64,000 nucleotides of DNA from Trichobilharzia regenti (lineage: Eukaryota; Platyhelminthes; Trematoda; Strigeidida; Schistosomatidae), in assembly GCA_944472135.2 (NCBI GenBank), contig OX235270.1, positions 135,423,632 to 135,487,631 on the forward strand. The letters are read 5' to 3'. The position numbers and the translations under genes were made by a program. Under the pieces are notes generated by a model that saw nothing but the letters and a program-made list of their open reading frames with translations, had not been told where the DNA came from and did no database searches. Numbering within the stretch: position 1 is the stretch's first letter; the number at the start of each line of letters is the position of its first letter. Positions 1 through 35,891 of this stretch are shown piece after piece.

Positions 1-2765
1 GGGAAATAGAACGCAGGCACCTATGATCAAAGACAGCTAGTCTTTTCATGTCTTCCACTCTCAGTGGCCAGGTCTCACAACCATAAAGGAGGACGGAGCG
101 GACTGATGAGCAGTACACCCGCCCTTTGGTCGATAGTCGAACATCTCGTCTACGCCAGAGTCGGCGTAAACTAACAAATGCGAAACGAGCCCCTTGTATT
201 CGTGCTGAGATTTCGTCAGAGATCAGCCCGTTGGGGCTGATGGTACTTCCCAAATAAGTGAAGCGGTCAACGTGCTCTACCACTTCACTTCCTATTTTTA
301 AACTAGGCGTCGATGTAGTCCAGTCCTGTAACATCATCTTGCATTTGGCGGGAGCGAATCGCATGCCAAACATTCGTAGATTGCGGCTCAAGGTGTTTAG
401 AAGACTCTGCATTTCGTCAGCGTCTTCGCCTAGAAGGACTATATCGTCTGCATATTCCAAGTCAACGAGATTATTCCCGGTAGCAAGTCAATCCCTGAGT
501 CGCTGAAGTCACCTAGGGTTAAGTCCATTAACACATCTATGATGAAGTTGAATAGAAAAGGAGATAATGGGCATCCTTGACGGACACCACTGGTCGTCAT
601 CAGTTCAGATGACAGCTCGCCGTAAGCCCTCACCTGGCTGTATGAGTACGAATAGAGTGCCTTAATCAGTGCAATATATTTTCTTGGAATTCCCTTTACA
701 GCCAAGCATCTCCAGAGAACTTCCCGATCGACAGAGTCGAATGCTGCCTTTAGGTCAAGAAATATAATGACTGTTGGACGCCGGTAGGAATGCCTATGTT
801 CTAGAATCTGTCGGAGGGTGAAGATATGATCAATACACCCTCTTCCTGGTCTAAAGCCTGCCTGGCTCTCTCGTGTTTGTGCTTCCCGAGCACCACTCAG
901 TCTACGCATGATTATTGAGCCTAAGACTTTAGATACTATATTAGTCAAGCTAATCCCTCTGTGATTATCACAGGAAGACTTGTCTCCCTTCTTGTATATG
1001 GGGATAATCAGTGACTTACACCAACCCGATGGGACTTCTTCTGATTCCCAGACGCTGCCTAGTACCTCAGTTAATCCGGACAGTAAGCTGTAAAAAAAAA
1101 AAAAAAAAAAAACTGGCGTCATTCCATCAGGTCCCGCTGCTTTGCCTAGTTTCAGATTGGTGACAGCTTTAGTAACCTCAGTTAGTGACGGAGGACCTGT
1201 GTCTATATCCCATTCAGGGAGGTGTTGGATGCTCGGAAGGTTGAGCGTGGCTGTGGGCAAATTAAACTGCTCCTCATAATGCTCTTTCCAACGATCCAGT
1301 CGTCTATCCTGTGAGCTAATTATAGTGCCATTTTTTTCCGAGATTGTCTCACTAATGATTTGTCTTCTCCCACCCGTTTCCCTGATGAGTCCAAAGAGTT
1401 GCCTGGTGTTGCCTATCCTCAAAGCTTTCTCCATCTCTTTGGCTTTTGTCGCCCACCACTGTTCACGGTCCTTGCGGAGACTTTTCGTAAGTTTCCTCTT
1501 GTGCAGCTTTCGCTCCTCATTGAATTCGGAGCTCGCCGGAATAAGTCTTCTAGCATCTATCAGTTCGGATGAGGCGGTGGAGATCCAGTGGTTTTTACTC
1601 ACCTTTGGGTTTACCTTATTCACAGCTTTTACAGCTGTATCTATGGCTGCCTGGATATTTTTCCAAGCTTCTTCAGGGTGAGCACAGCTGTCGAACACAG
1701 ATATGTGTTTAGCTAGTTCTTCCTGAAATACGGATTTAGTTTCCTGATCGAGCTGGGGACGTGATGGTTTTACCGCCAGCTGTTTCCTACGTCCGTTCAG
1801 TCGTAAGCACACCCGAGCGCGGACCAGTGCATGGTCGGTATCTACGCACGTGTTCCAGAAGGAGCGACAATCTCCTACCGACCCACGCCAACGATAGCTT
1901 ATTGCTATGTGGTCTATTTGTGTCCAGCGTTGGTTTGATGAAGGGGGTCTCCAAGTCAAACAGTGTCTCTCCTTGTGTTTAAAGTTAGTGCTTACAAGAA
2001 ACAAATGATTATCAGAGCAGAACTGTAGGAGACGGTCACCGTTGTCGGTTCGCTGGCACGGAGCTCCATAGGTGCCACCGACATCCTTCTCAGATTGACA
2101 CAATTTCCCTACTTGAGCGTTAAAGTCACCAGCTAGAACGACTATGTCTGAGCGTTTAGCCTTTCCACCAAACTAGACAGCTTTTGGTAGAACTCATCCT
2201 TCGTTTCATCTGAACTGCAGTCAGTGGGGGCGTAGGCGGAGATTACGAAAAGGCATCGGCGAGTAGTGCAGTCCTTCCTCCTTCTTACTGATCCGTTCAG
2301 GCGGACAGCACACATTCGGCTATCTACCGGGATCCAGTCAAGCAATGTCTTTTCTGCCCTAGTACTCAAAGCTATCCCTACGCCAGCTAATCCTCGTGAA
2401 CTAGCTGTGGCATCTCCTGACACCCTCAAGGTGAATTTTGCAGATTCAACCTGTTGGCCAGGTGGGGTTAGGTGAATAACCACACTTGGGTCTTGTATGC
2501 GTGTTTCTGAAACACAGCATACATCAATGGCTCGTGATGCCAGGGTCTTGGCTAGTGATGCTTGTTGTCCTATTTGGCAAAGTGTCCTAACATTAAGAGC
2601 TCCTATATGAAATTGGTGGCGCGGCTTTAAGAGGCTGTCGGTGGTGGTTTTTTGGCTTCCATCGTTTTTAGTGGACGCAGAGTGGAGAGGAAGTGGAGAG
2701 CTATCAAGTCGAGGAGTTGCATCAGTGGAAGGAAGGCAAGATGATAGAGATGAAGATGAAGACAA
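1..2765 (-). pseudogene. Broken endonuclease/reverse transcriptase ORF of LINE A copy 1
   Basis: The reading frame begins at 2765 with a Ser-rich leader and an APE-type endonuclease (motif GALNVRTL), then RT. It is broken at three places relative to the intact copy. One base is lost near 2160, which splits the endonuclease. At about 1092-1113 a run of A replaces roughly 25 bases between RT blocks. Another base is lost near 479, just upstream of the YADD motif. RT blocks still readable include LDLKAAFDSVDRE and SGVRQGCPLSPFLFN. The copy cannot make a full enzyme unless the breaks are assembly errors; the homopolymer in particular could be one. Confidence 0.88.
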
Positions 2766-3230
2766 AGATGAGTGAGTAATAGAGAGGTTTCGTGTGCATT
2801 TCGGATTGTGAGGGCGATTGTTACTTCCCGGCTGCCCACACCGTGGAAGTTGGTTGCGTGACCGCAGAGCCCAGGGGACAACTGCTTGAGGCCGGTCACA
2901 CGCGGCCTGTTTTTGTTCGTTCTTTTTTTTTGGTGTGTCTCAGTAGCAGATTTATCACTCCCGCCCTGTGACACGGCAGCAGGAAGCGCGGTCGTTGTTA
3001 ATCCGGGCCACGGCCGATCCGGCATGAAATTTTGTAATTTTGTATTGGACATGATGTTGGATTGGGTAGCTGCTTTTTGTTTAACCGCTATCCAAACAAC
3101 CTGCCTGGCATGGTAGAACCTCAAGAGACATAAGTCTCAGCCAGTATAGCTTGATTAGGTCATTGCGGTGTTCAAGCCCGACCACCACGTCAAGGTAGCA
3201 GCTTTCGGTCGGGTAACTGTTAACTTGTAT
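1..3230 (-). mobile_element. RTE-like LINE family A, copy 1 (left end outside window)
   Basis: This stretch is nearly identical to the intact copy at 22876-26664, with a constant offset of about 23434 bases. It reads on the minus strand. Its 3' end is cut by the window edge, so the target-site duplication cannot be seen. Its 5' end is near 3220, where both copies carry the same terminal wording and then diverge. It lies in the BTBD9 intron upstream of the first visible exon, or upstream of that gene. The close similarity to the intact copy indicates recent transposition. Confidence 0.92.
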
Positions 3231-4471
3231 TTGTTGTCATGTCTTACCACGTAAAAAAGTTGCTACATTAATTACTAAAGTTCAGACTATATTCATCTAC
3301 CACCATTTTAACGTTTATTATCATTAATAAAACACAAATATGGTATGTGAACATTAAGAGATGCGCCACACAAGATCTTATGGTTTGTGTGAGGACTAGA
3401 GTACTGCCCGGACGCCCAGACCGAAACAGGTAGTTGTTTTAAGTAGCCGTTCTCCCAACTGAAGTTCGACCCACGAGTCGGTGGAGGAGCATCAGAAGCT
3501 GCCTTCCCATGGCTCGCAGTAACCAAAACAAGTTTTCCAGCTCCCCTAGGCAAACTTACATGTCCACCAGTATGGTTGTAGGCGCCAGACGTTGGGATTT
3601 GCTTTTTCACTTTTGTGAGTGACAGTCATGCCACATGAAAATAGTTTAATAGGATTTGTCTGGTAGATACTATGAGTGCGTGGTTACATGGGAGTATTTT
3701 AAGAGGGAGACCACCCACAGTTGTACCAGGTCGTTGATTTGAGGGTGGGGTGGGATGGTGGTTGATGGTTACTTATGACTGTAGAAAATATTTCTATTTA
3801 TTGTACTATACGCAGTCCACATTTTATAATACTTGGGAATTTGTATGGATGTATACTTCTGTTGTGAGATGTATATTGTCAATAATTTGGATTTTTCTTT
3901 ATACTCTTAAAAATGTAGTTTTGCTGTGTATAACAGTACTGTTATTGTACCTTTGGAGACAGAACATTTCCTTCATCAAATGATCGGGAATGAAGGGCAC
4001 TATTCATCGTTTAGTAATAACGATAGGGAAAATGAAGATGAATCGTGTATCTCAGAGACTACATACACGAGTGTGCTTTATTTAAGGGTCAAATATGACC
4101 AACGTTTATGTTTGTAAGGAACTGTTAAAATATGAATCGAAGCTCTTTCTCTGACATTGATTTTCATATTCTCCAGGTTCTTCGAGTGTATTCCTGTCTT
4201 GTCGTAATTCGTATACCCTTCAATTCACTAAGCTATAGCCACACCGGAACTGTAACATTTATAGTTCTCATCTCACTCATTTGATTTTTGTATCCGACTG
4301 CCAAACACGATCAGCATATAACAGTCCTATTTGACTAATCAGTTATTATAAGTGAAATGATGTTGAGACATGTAGTTCATTTGTTGATATTCGACCATCA
4401 TCTCATATGGTTAACTGTATCAGCTTACAATCAAATGCAATCAATAGTATTATTTTTTTGTCGTGTTTCAG
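3231..4471. other. AT-rich non-coding stretch before the first visible BTBD9 exon
   Basis: I see no coding exon or recognisable element here. About 3370-3600 is more GC-rich and may be an old repeat. The stretch ends in the polypyrimidine tract and AG acceptor of the BTBD9 exon. Confidence 0.5.
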
Positions 4472-28426
<23,955 letters not shown>

Positions 28427-28442
28427 TGATTATTTCCTCTCG

Positions 28443-28535
28443 CATAATAATAATAATAATAATCTACTTTATTCCAAAAACAGTACTTATAATACAGAAT
28501 GGAATTCTCAGCATTTGTCACAATGTTCGTAATTT
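28443..28535 (+). repeat. Dispersed repeat with (ATA)n lead
   Basis: An (AAT)n run is followed by CTTTATTCCAAAAACAGTAC and ACAGAATGGAATTCTCAGCA. The same unit is at 48612-48690 (+) and 49526-49592 (-). It is probably a retroposon end; in this place it sits in the BTBD9 3' UTR or just past it. Confidence 0.75.
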
Positions 28536-29057
28536 ACATGAAAACTATTGAATATAATTTCCATGACATAATATAGAGTTTATTAAGAAACCACTCAATA
28601 GTTTCGAGCAATTATTTTTTGTTTGTTTGTTTTTCACCTTATTCTCTATTTGTTTTCTAATAAAAACACTTAAAACACTATGGGAAGCATTCACATTTGT
28701 TGCACGTGGTTTCATTTGCTCCTCTGAATGATTTACACATTTCATTTAGTACCATCAAGCTTTCAGAGTATTCCCTATTTGGTGTCATTTAATATTAATA
28801 TGGAATATTCATTTTTCCCCACTTGACTAGCTGTGGTGATATTATCGTTCATTACATTCATAAACAGTGTAAAGTTTCACGTTTTTTCCTCCTTAGTTTA
28901 CTACTTTGTTCCATGATACTGCGCATTCATTTATTAAAGGGGTATCCTGGTCATTCTCTTTTTTTCACATAAGAAAAGAATACAATTTTGCACATGGTAT
29001 TACCGTTTATAGAATAGTTTCATAAACTACTCATTTAAATTGTTAATTTATTGGCAT
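28536..29057. other. Downstream of BTBD9, probable 3' UTR and intergenic
   Basis: Possible polyadenylation signals such as AATAAA-like CTAATAAAAAC occur near 28660. Nothing else recognised. Confidence 0.4.
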
Positions 29058-29245
29058 TTATATGTGGGACGTTCAAGGGTGACATGGAGGAGATCGTGTG
29101 AAGAGGAGTTGAAAGAGTATGGACTAACATGGATGCAGGTGGAAAGTACAGCAGAAGGAGGACGAAAGCAAGTGGAGACGTGTAGTTGAAGCGCTATGTT
29201 CCACTAGGAACCCAAGGGAGCAATAATAATAAATAATATATGTGG
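29058..29245 (+). mobile_element. LINE family B 3' end fragment (plus strand)
   Basis: It contains GGGACGTTCAAGGGTGACAT, then GAGGAGATCGTGTGAAGAGG, and ends CCACTAGGAACCCAAGGGAG plus (AAT)n. This is the reverse complement of the LINE B 3' end at 58.8-59.0 kb. Confidence 0.82.
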
Positions 29246-30065
29246 AATCCGTATGTTACGTACTTCTTCATTTCTCATACATTGTTGAGAGCCTATTTTC
29301 TGTCTAAACATCACCATATTATTCTCAAATTTAAAGAAAACGTCATATTTCGAACTATACTTCTTCAGAGTTGTTTGTTTGATGTGACATATCCTCGTTA
29401 TTTCAAAACAGTATTAATAGTAGTGGTAGTTAATATTCAACATACAGGTATACAATAGTTAATCAGTCCCTGAGTCTTTATGGCATTTCTGTGTGTGCCT
29501 GTGTGTTTTCGCAAGAGTGATTCTGTGTTTAGGTTTGACTTCATTTACTCCTGTTTATTCAAAAGTAAATGTTAAAAATCATTTCATCTTATTTCGATTC
29601 ATTTTATTTACGTTTTAAAAATATGTCTTCCACACTCAATGGGTGGTCTTTGTTCGGTTGCTGTCGTTGGCGGCATCACAGTTTAACGTGTTGACACATG
29701 ATATAATTTACGGTTTTAGTTTCAACGATTGTTTTGATTATTCTTCTTCTCTGATAGGCAAGCAGTGTGTAAGTGACAGTTGGGTTATCTAATGTATTTC
29801 TGTCGCTACTTCTTGAAACGTACGATAGTCTTATTTTCAGTCTTAAATTCTAATTATTTAGTCCTTTTTAAGTGTCGTAAGATACGGGAAGGTATGACAT
29901 TTCGCTTAGGGAAGTTGTATCTAGCCAAATACATCGCTAGTAGCGTCTTCAGCTCATGTGGCTAAGCCAATGGGCCAGAGATTCGGATCTCGTCCGGCGT
30001 ATTTCAGTTTAGCCAACAGAGGGGGTAGTATCATCAGCATTATCAGGTGACAATTGCTGTTCATC
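29246..30065. other. Intergenic, no gene recognised
   Basis: A CTGAAGA motif on the minus strand at 29368-29362 followed by GAAAT resembles the PLE terminal motif but lacks a stem. A tRNA-like remnant may lie near 29945-30000. No coding region seen. Confidence 0.4.
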
Positions 30066-31262
30066 GCTATGCAGATGACTGACTGGTTTCAGCTTAGAAC
30101 TTTAGACAGAAGTGTAGCAGTTCCAGTTGTTGCACTCCATATAGCACACAAAGCAAGAGAAGAGAGATTCAAAACTGGGATAATAAACAGAAATGTGACT
30201 CAAAAAGAATGATGTATGGAAGAATAATAGAATTTTGTTGGGTATTATAAATCACAGAGTAAGTGAATGCATCTGTGCCGTTGACAACAATTTTGAGCTA
30301 CGTTACCAGTTGTCTCCAGCCATTGGTTTTAACCCTCCAAAGGACCCCAGCAGGTAGGTTTACACCTCCCGTCGTGACTTACACAAACTATTGTGGATTT
30401 CATTGACTGATGAAGCCATGTTTCGGTTTGACCACCATTAGCTCTTTTCCAACCTGACCGAATGTCAGCTGACTAGCAGTGTCTGTCGAGGAAGGCGATG
30501 GCTAGGAATATGTAACACATGTCCTAACCACCTCAATCGGTGTAATCTCACGACTCGTCAATTGATTTCCCCTCCTTACCTAGTACTCGACTTATGCCTA
30601 ACCTCAATATTGCTCATCGTATTATACCACCTAAAATGAGAGATAGAACGCGGGCACCTATGATCAAAGACAGCTAGCCTTTTCATGTCTTCCACTTTCA
30701 ATGGCCATGTCTCACAGACATAAAGAAGGATGTAATGAACTGCTGAGTAGTGCACACGCCCCTTGATCGATAGCCAGATATCACGTCTATGCCAGAGATG
30801 GCGTATGCTAAACGAGCCTTCTGTATCCTTGCTGACATTTCGTCATCAATCTGTTCATTAGGACTGATTTAACCTCTCAAATAAGTGAAGTGATCAACAC
30901 GCTCTACCACTTCACTCCCCATCTTTAAGCTAGTAGTCGGTTGAGCCCAATCCTGCATCATCATCTTACATTTGGCGCGAGCGAATCGCATGCCAAACAT
31001 TAGAAGATTGCTGCTCTAGGTGTTCAGAAGACTGCATTTTGTCAGCGTCTTCACCTAGGAGCAGGACTATATCATCTGCATATTCCAAGTCAACAAGATT
31101 AGTCCCTGATGGTAACAAGTCAATCTCTGAGTCGCTGAAGTCATCAGTTAGGGTTGAAATTAAACAGAGAAGGGGACTGTGGGCATCCCTGACAGGCACC
31201 ACTGTTGTCACCACTTTAGATGACAACTTTGCCTAAGCTCTCACACCTATGCGTGAGTTCGG
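30066..31262 (-). mobile_element. RTE-like LINE family A, decayed 3' fragment (copy 4)
   Basis: Starts at a degraded (GACT)n tail and follows the LINE A 3' half on the minus strand: the HVL-R-x-P region, then LEYADDIVLLLGEDADKMQS with YADD near 31085. Many indels break the frame. It ends near 31262. Confidence 0.85.
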
Positions 31263-31738
31263 CTGCTAATGCACTGCAAGAAGCTTTAGTCATCACACAC
31301 CAATGTACGTCATAGCCTTGGGTAAATTAGCTTGAGAATTGTAATTTTGCAAAAATTACAGTAAAAACACCTCAAAACAATGAATAGTAATGAGCGCCAG
31401 AGAGCTCTGTTAGGAAGTGTTTCATCTCAATGATAATATTTCACATAACTTAAAAATCTTCCGATTTCCTTATTGCTTACAGATTTGCTTTAGCCAGTAC
31501 TTAAGTACGCACATTTCAATCACGGAAAATACCCATTGAGTCATGAAGAGAATAAAAGACAGATTCAGCGAAGAAAATTTTCTTTATCGACGAAATCATC
31601 TTCAGAGGCTGTACAGTCGTATTTATACTTAGGAAAATGCATAGTGGTCTATTACTGAGTAATAGGGGGTGACATAATTGATGTAATTAATCATAAGTGG
31701 CTTTAGAGGTGAAAATTAAAAGTTGTAAATTACATGGT

Positions 31739-31947
31739 CTGTGCGTCGGTGAAACAGTGGTTAGGACTCTCGACGACTATGCACATGGTCCGGGGTTCGA
31801 GCCCACGCCGGCGCACACCTCATATCTATGGTCGGCCTGCAAAATTTGGGCTACTGATATCCATGCTGAAAATTCCATACTTGTACCAAAAATACGGTGT
31901 GGAATCAAGCTGTAAATCAAAAATAAAATAAAAAAAAAATCAAACAA
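31739..31947 (+). mobile_element. Type 1 SINE inserted in the PLE terminal repeat
   Basis: tRNA-like head with box B-like GGTTCGAGCCC, type 1 body and an A-rich tail. Flanked by a direct repeat of up to 27 bases (31712-31738 and 31948-31974, core TTGTAAATTACATGGT). The matching place in every other PLE repeat of the array is empty, so the insertion is later than the array. Confidence 0.9.
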
Positions 31948-32191
31948 AAAATTAAAAGTTGTAAATTACATGGTACTCGACGGAACAAAGATAGAAGTTA
32001 GAAAAGGTTAAAATTGCTCTTAAGTGAGAATAAAGTTATTAGAGTGTCAATTTAACAAGTGTGAAGAAGGTGTGAAAATATATGAAATTGATAATAGTGA
32101 ATTAATTATTAAAGCAAAAGCAAACTAAAAGTAAAATTAAAGATTAAGAACAAAATCAAAAATATTTTACAGGGAACGATAAGTGAAGAGG

Positions 32192-34674
32192 TTAAGACCA
32201 AGGTAGAATAAGAGACTGGACAAACCTTTTCTGTATACAGAGATCAGGGTTGTATTGATGTATTGCCAGCGCCTCCGCCATACACAAAAGCCGGAACCTG
32301 ACGCCCTTTCTACAATTTGGCTTCACTTTGTAGATGATGTTGAAAGACGACTCTGGTGGAGCTATGTGGCCTGAGTTCACCAAATGCTCGAGAATTGAGC
32401 TAGTAATTGTCTTGTATTGTCCCTTTGCTAACCATGCAGGATAATGTTCAGAGATGCGTCTGGAAAGCGTGCGCTTTGTGCGGCCAATATAACTTGCTCC
32501 ACACGAGCATGTGAATTCATAAACACACATTGAGGTGGCCCAAAGCGGCAGTTTATCCTTGACACATCCGTTGATCATTTGTCGGCTGTAGAAATTGATA
32601 CGTAGTTCAGCCATAAAAAAGGCTTTCCTCAGTGATCTGCGTAAGCGATTCTTCAAGATCTCGGCTGCAGTATCACCTTTAAATTCAACACTCATAAAGA
32701 GCAGTTTCTTCGTCACAGTCTGAATTCTTTCAGGCTTTTCTCTTAACTTCATGTTTTTCTCGATAAATCTTGGAGGATATCCATTCTCTATGAGAACTTG
32801 TCTAAGTCGCTCCAATTCCCCATCGATTGTATCACTTGAACAAATCCTCCTTATTCTTGAGGATAAGGAATGGATCAAATTTCTCTTTCTTCTTAAAGGG
32901 ACCCAGCTATGGAAATTTGTGTACTGACCATTCCATGTTGGTTTCCTGTAGATCGATCTTTGAAGAGAGCCATCAGATCTCCTCTTTAGAAAAACACCCA
33001 AAAAGTGGAATTCCGAGTTAATCTCTGATTCCGACGTGAATTTGATGGCATGATGGCAGCTGTTGAACTCCTTAGTTACCAATTCGATGTCAGTATTGTC
33101 GTCACATATGATGAAAGTATCATCCATGTATCTTAGGTACAGATGGAAACTGTCGATAGTAGGCCGTAAAATACTATTCTCCAAACTGGCCAAGAAGCAG
33201 TCTGCAAGTAAAGGACCCAATGGTGACCCCATTGCTACCCCATCTCTTTGTCTATAAATCGTGTTGTTGAACTTGAATTGGACATTTAGAGTGCACCTCA
33301 AAAGTAGTTCCTTTAAGTAGTGGATCGGAACACATACGTCCACATTATTATCCTCAATGAATTTGCATATAAAGCAGATAGTTTCAGTGAGGGGAACGTT
33401 GGTGAAAAGCGAAGTAACATCCATAGATATCATTTTCTTCCCGGATACATTAGCATCATTTATTGAGTCGACGAGTTCAAACGAATCAGAAACACTATGC
33501 TTGCAGAGGTTATTTCTGATAGGTAGGAGGATTTCTGTGAGCCATTTGGCAGTAGCATGATATGGGGAATTTTTCATGTCCAAGATTGGGCGTAGTGGTA
33601 GGTTCTCTTTGTGCACTTTCGGCAGACCATATAAACGGGGAATCACGGAACCGGAGGGTCGTATTTGCTCGAATAATTCAGAGCTAATAATCGATTCGTT
33701 CTTCATATTCTTCAGCATTTGTGTTATCTTGCATTCAATTTGTTCCGTTTGGTCTTTCTGGCTACTTTCTTTTGAAAATTTGTTTTCATCTGACAAGACT
33801 GATAACATTTTATCGATGTAGTCTTGGCGATCCATCAGGACAATGCCAGAACCTTTGTCGGGGCGTGTCACAACCAAGTCTTTGTTCTTTAGAATCTCAC
33901 GCAATTGCTTTCTGTGCTCGGCTGAAATCAATCTTCTGCTTTTGGTTTCGTGTTGATGTACTGATGGCAGCTATTTAATACTGTAGACTTGAATTGTTCA
34001 TATGATTTGTTGGACGCTGCAGAAAGGTCATTTGTCTGTTGGATCAGTGCTTCAAACTGGACTTTGATATCCAAGTCACTCGAGTTTGTCGAAATATCGC
34101 AGAATTTTGGACCCAACGACAAGGCTTGCAATTGGACAGGAGTCAATGACATACTAGAGTAGTTGAAGACGTATTTTTCTGGTTTGGCAAGAAAACGAGA
34201 GTAAGTGTCAGCGGCTTTAGGGCTATTCGCGAGTTTCAGGTTTACATCTTCACAGCGTCTTCTTGAAACTGACTCGATGTAGTCCATGAAACTTCTCTGC
34301 TCGTCTTCTGTCAGCTCACATAGAGCATGTGTTCTTAGTGAAATGTTTCTTTCTATCTCCGGTAGGCGAGATTTTATTTCGTCGATGACGTTCAGTGTAT
34401 GACGTTTCAAAGAGCGATGGTTTGGGTGAATATGATTGCGACGTAGACATTTCCAGAAGTGCTTGGGATATTCTTTCTTATCAATACAGCTCTTCAGAAA
34501 ACTGATTCTCGTATTCGCTATGGCAAGTTTGACAGAAAACTTAAGAAACGTATCAAGTTCCTTCACTGTCAAAGGGTTCTTGCTCTGCTTTAAATCACGG
34601 AAAATACCCATTGAGTCATGAAGAGAATAAAAGACAGATTCAGCGAAGAAAATTTTCTTTATCGACGAAATCAT
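32192..34674 (-). pseudogene. PLE RT/GIY-YIG ORF, inverted copy, one frameshift
   Basis: Same protein as the intact copy at 38732-41215, in two frames: 34674-33928 (residues 1-248) and 33931-32192 (RT and endonuclease). A single T is missing just before 33931 (AAAGCAGAAG against AAAGTCAGAAG). All RT motifs (GSGIVLMD, VAMGSPLGPLLAD, YMDD) and the endonuclease motif CSCGASYIGRT are readable. Since everything else is open, translation of the second part alone remains possible. Confidence 0.92.
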
Positions 34675-35030
34675 CTTCAGAGGCTGTACAGTCGTATTTA
34701 TACTTAGAAAAATGCATAGTGGTCTATTACTGAGTAATAGGGGGTGACATAATTGATGTAATTAATCATAAGTGGCTTTAGAGGTGAAAATTAAAAGTTG
34801 TAAATTACATGGTACTCGACGGAACAAAGATAGAAGTTAGAAAAGGTTAAAATTGCTCTTAAGTGAGAATAAAGTTATTAGAGTGTCAATTTAACAAGTG
34901 TGAAGAAGGTGTGAAAATATATGAAATTGATAATAGTGAATTAATTATTAAACCAAAAGCAAACTAAAAGTAAAATTAAAGATTAAGAACAAAATCAAAA
35001 ATATTTTACAGGGAACGATAAGTGAAGAGG

Positions 35031-35264
35031 TTAAGACCAAGGTAGAATAAGAGACTGGACAAACCTTTTCTGTATACAGAGATCAGGGTTGTATTGATGT
35101 ATTGCCAGCGCCTCCGCCATACACAAAAGCCGGAACCTGACGCCCTTTCTACAATTTGGCTTCACTTTGTAGATGATGTTGAAAGACGACTCTGGTGGAG
35201 CTATGTGGCCTGAGTTCACCAAATGCTCGAGAATTCAGCTAGTGATCGTCTTGTATTGTCCCTT
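35031..35264 (-). pseudogene. PLE C-terminal fragment at palindrome centre, left side
   Basis: It encodes the last 63 codons of the PLE protein (SGHIAPPESSFNIIYKVKP to SLILPWS) and some upstream bases, and stops at the palindrome centre. Confidence 0.9.
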
Positions 35265-35275
35265 ATCAAACCATT

Positions 35276-35535
35276 CTGAACATTATCCTGCATGGTTAGC
35301 AAAGGGACAATACAAGACAATTACTAGCTCAATTCTCGAGCATTTGGTGAACTCAGGCCACATAGCTCCACCAGAGTCGTCTTTCAACATCATCTACAAA
35401 GTGAAGCCAAATTGTAGAAAGGGCGTCAGGTTCCGGCTTTTGTGTATGGCGGAGGCGCTGGCAATACATCAATACAACCCTGATCTCTGTATACAGAAAA
35501 GGTTTGTCCAGTCTCTTATTCTACCTTGGTCTTAA
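35276..35535 (+). pseudogene. PLE C-terminal fragment at palindrome centre, right side
   Basis: It begins within the endonuclease (SEHYPAWLAKGQYKT) and runs to the PLE stop. It mirrors 35031-35264 but keeps about 26 bases more at the centre, which form most of the spacer. Confidence 0.9.
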
Positions 35536-35891
35536 CCTCTTCACTTATCGTTCCCTGTAAAATATTTTTGATTTTGTTCTTAATCTTTAATTTTACTTTT
35601 AGTTTGCTTTTGGTTTAATAATTAATTCACTATTATCAATTTCATATATTTTCACACCTTCTTCACACTTGTTAAATTGACACTCTAATAACTTTATTCT
35701 CACTTAAGAGCAATTTTAACCTTTTCTAACTTCTATCTTTGTTCCGTCGAGTACCATGTAATTTACAACTTTTAATTTTCACCTCTAAAGCCACTTATGA
35801 TTAATTACATCAATTATGTCACCCCCTATTACTCAGTAATAGACCACTATGCATTTTTCTAAGTATAAATACGACTGTACAGCCTCTGAAG

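Noticed and set aside
3308..3610. Minus-strand 100-codon open frame in the BTBD9 upstream stretch
   Set aside because: No recognisable domain, and it probably belongs to an old repeat.
29340..29385. Minus-strand CTGAAGA...GAAAT as another hammerhead
   Set aside because: No stem II can be drawn between the two motifs; too weak to call.
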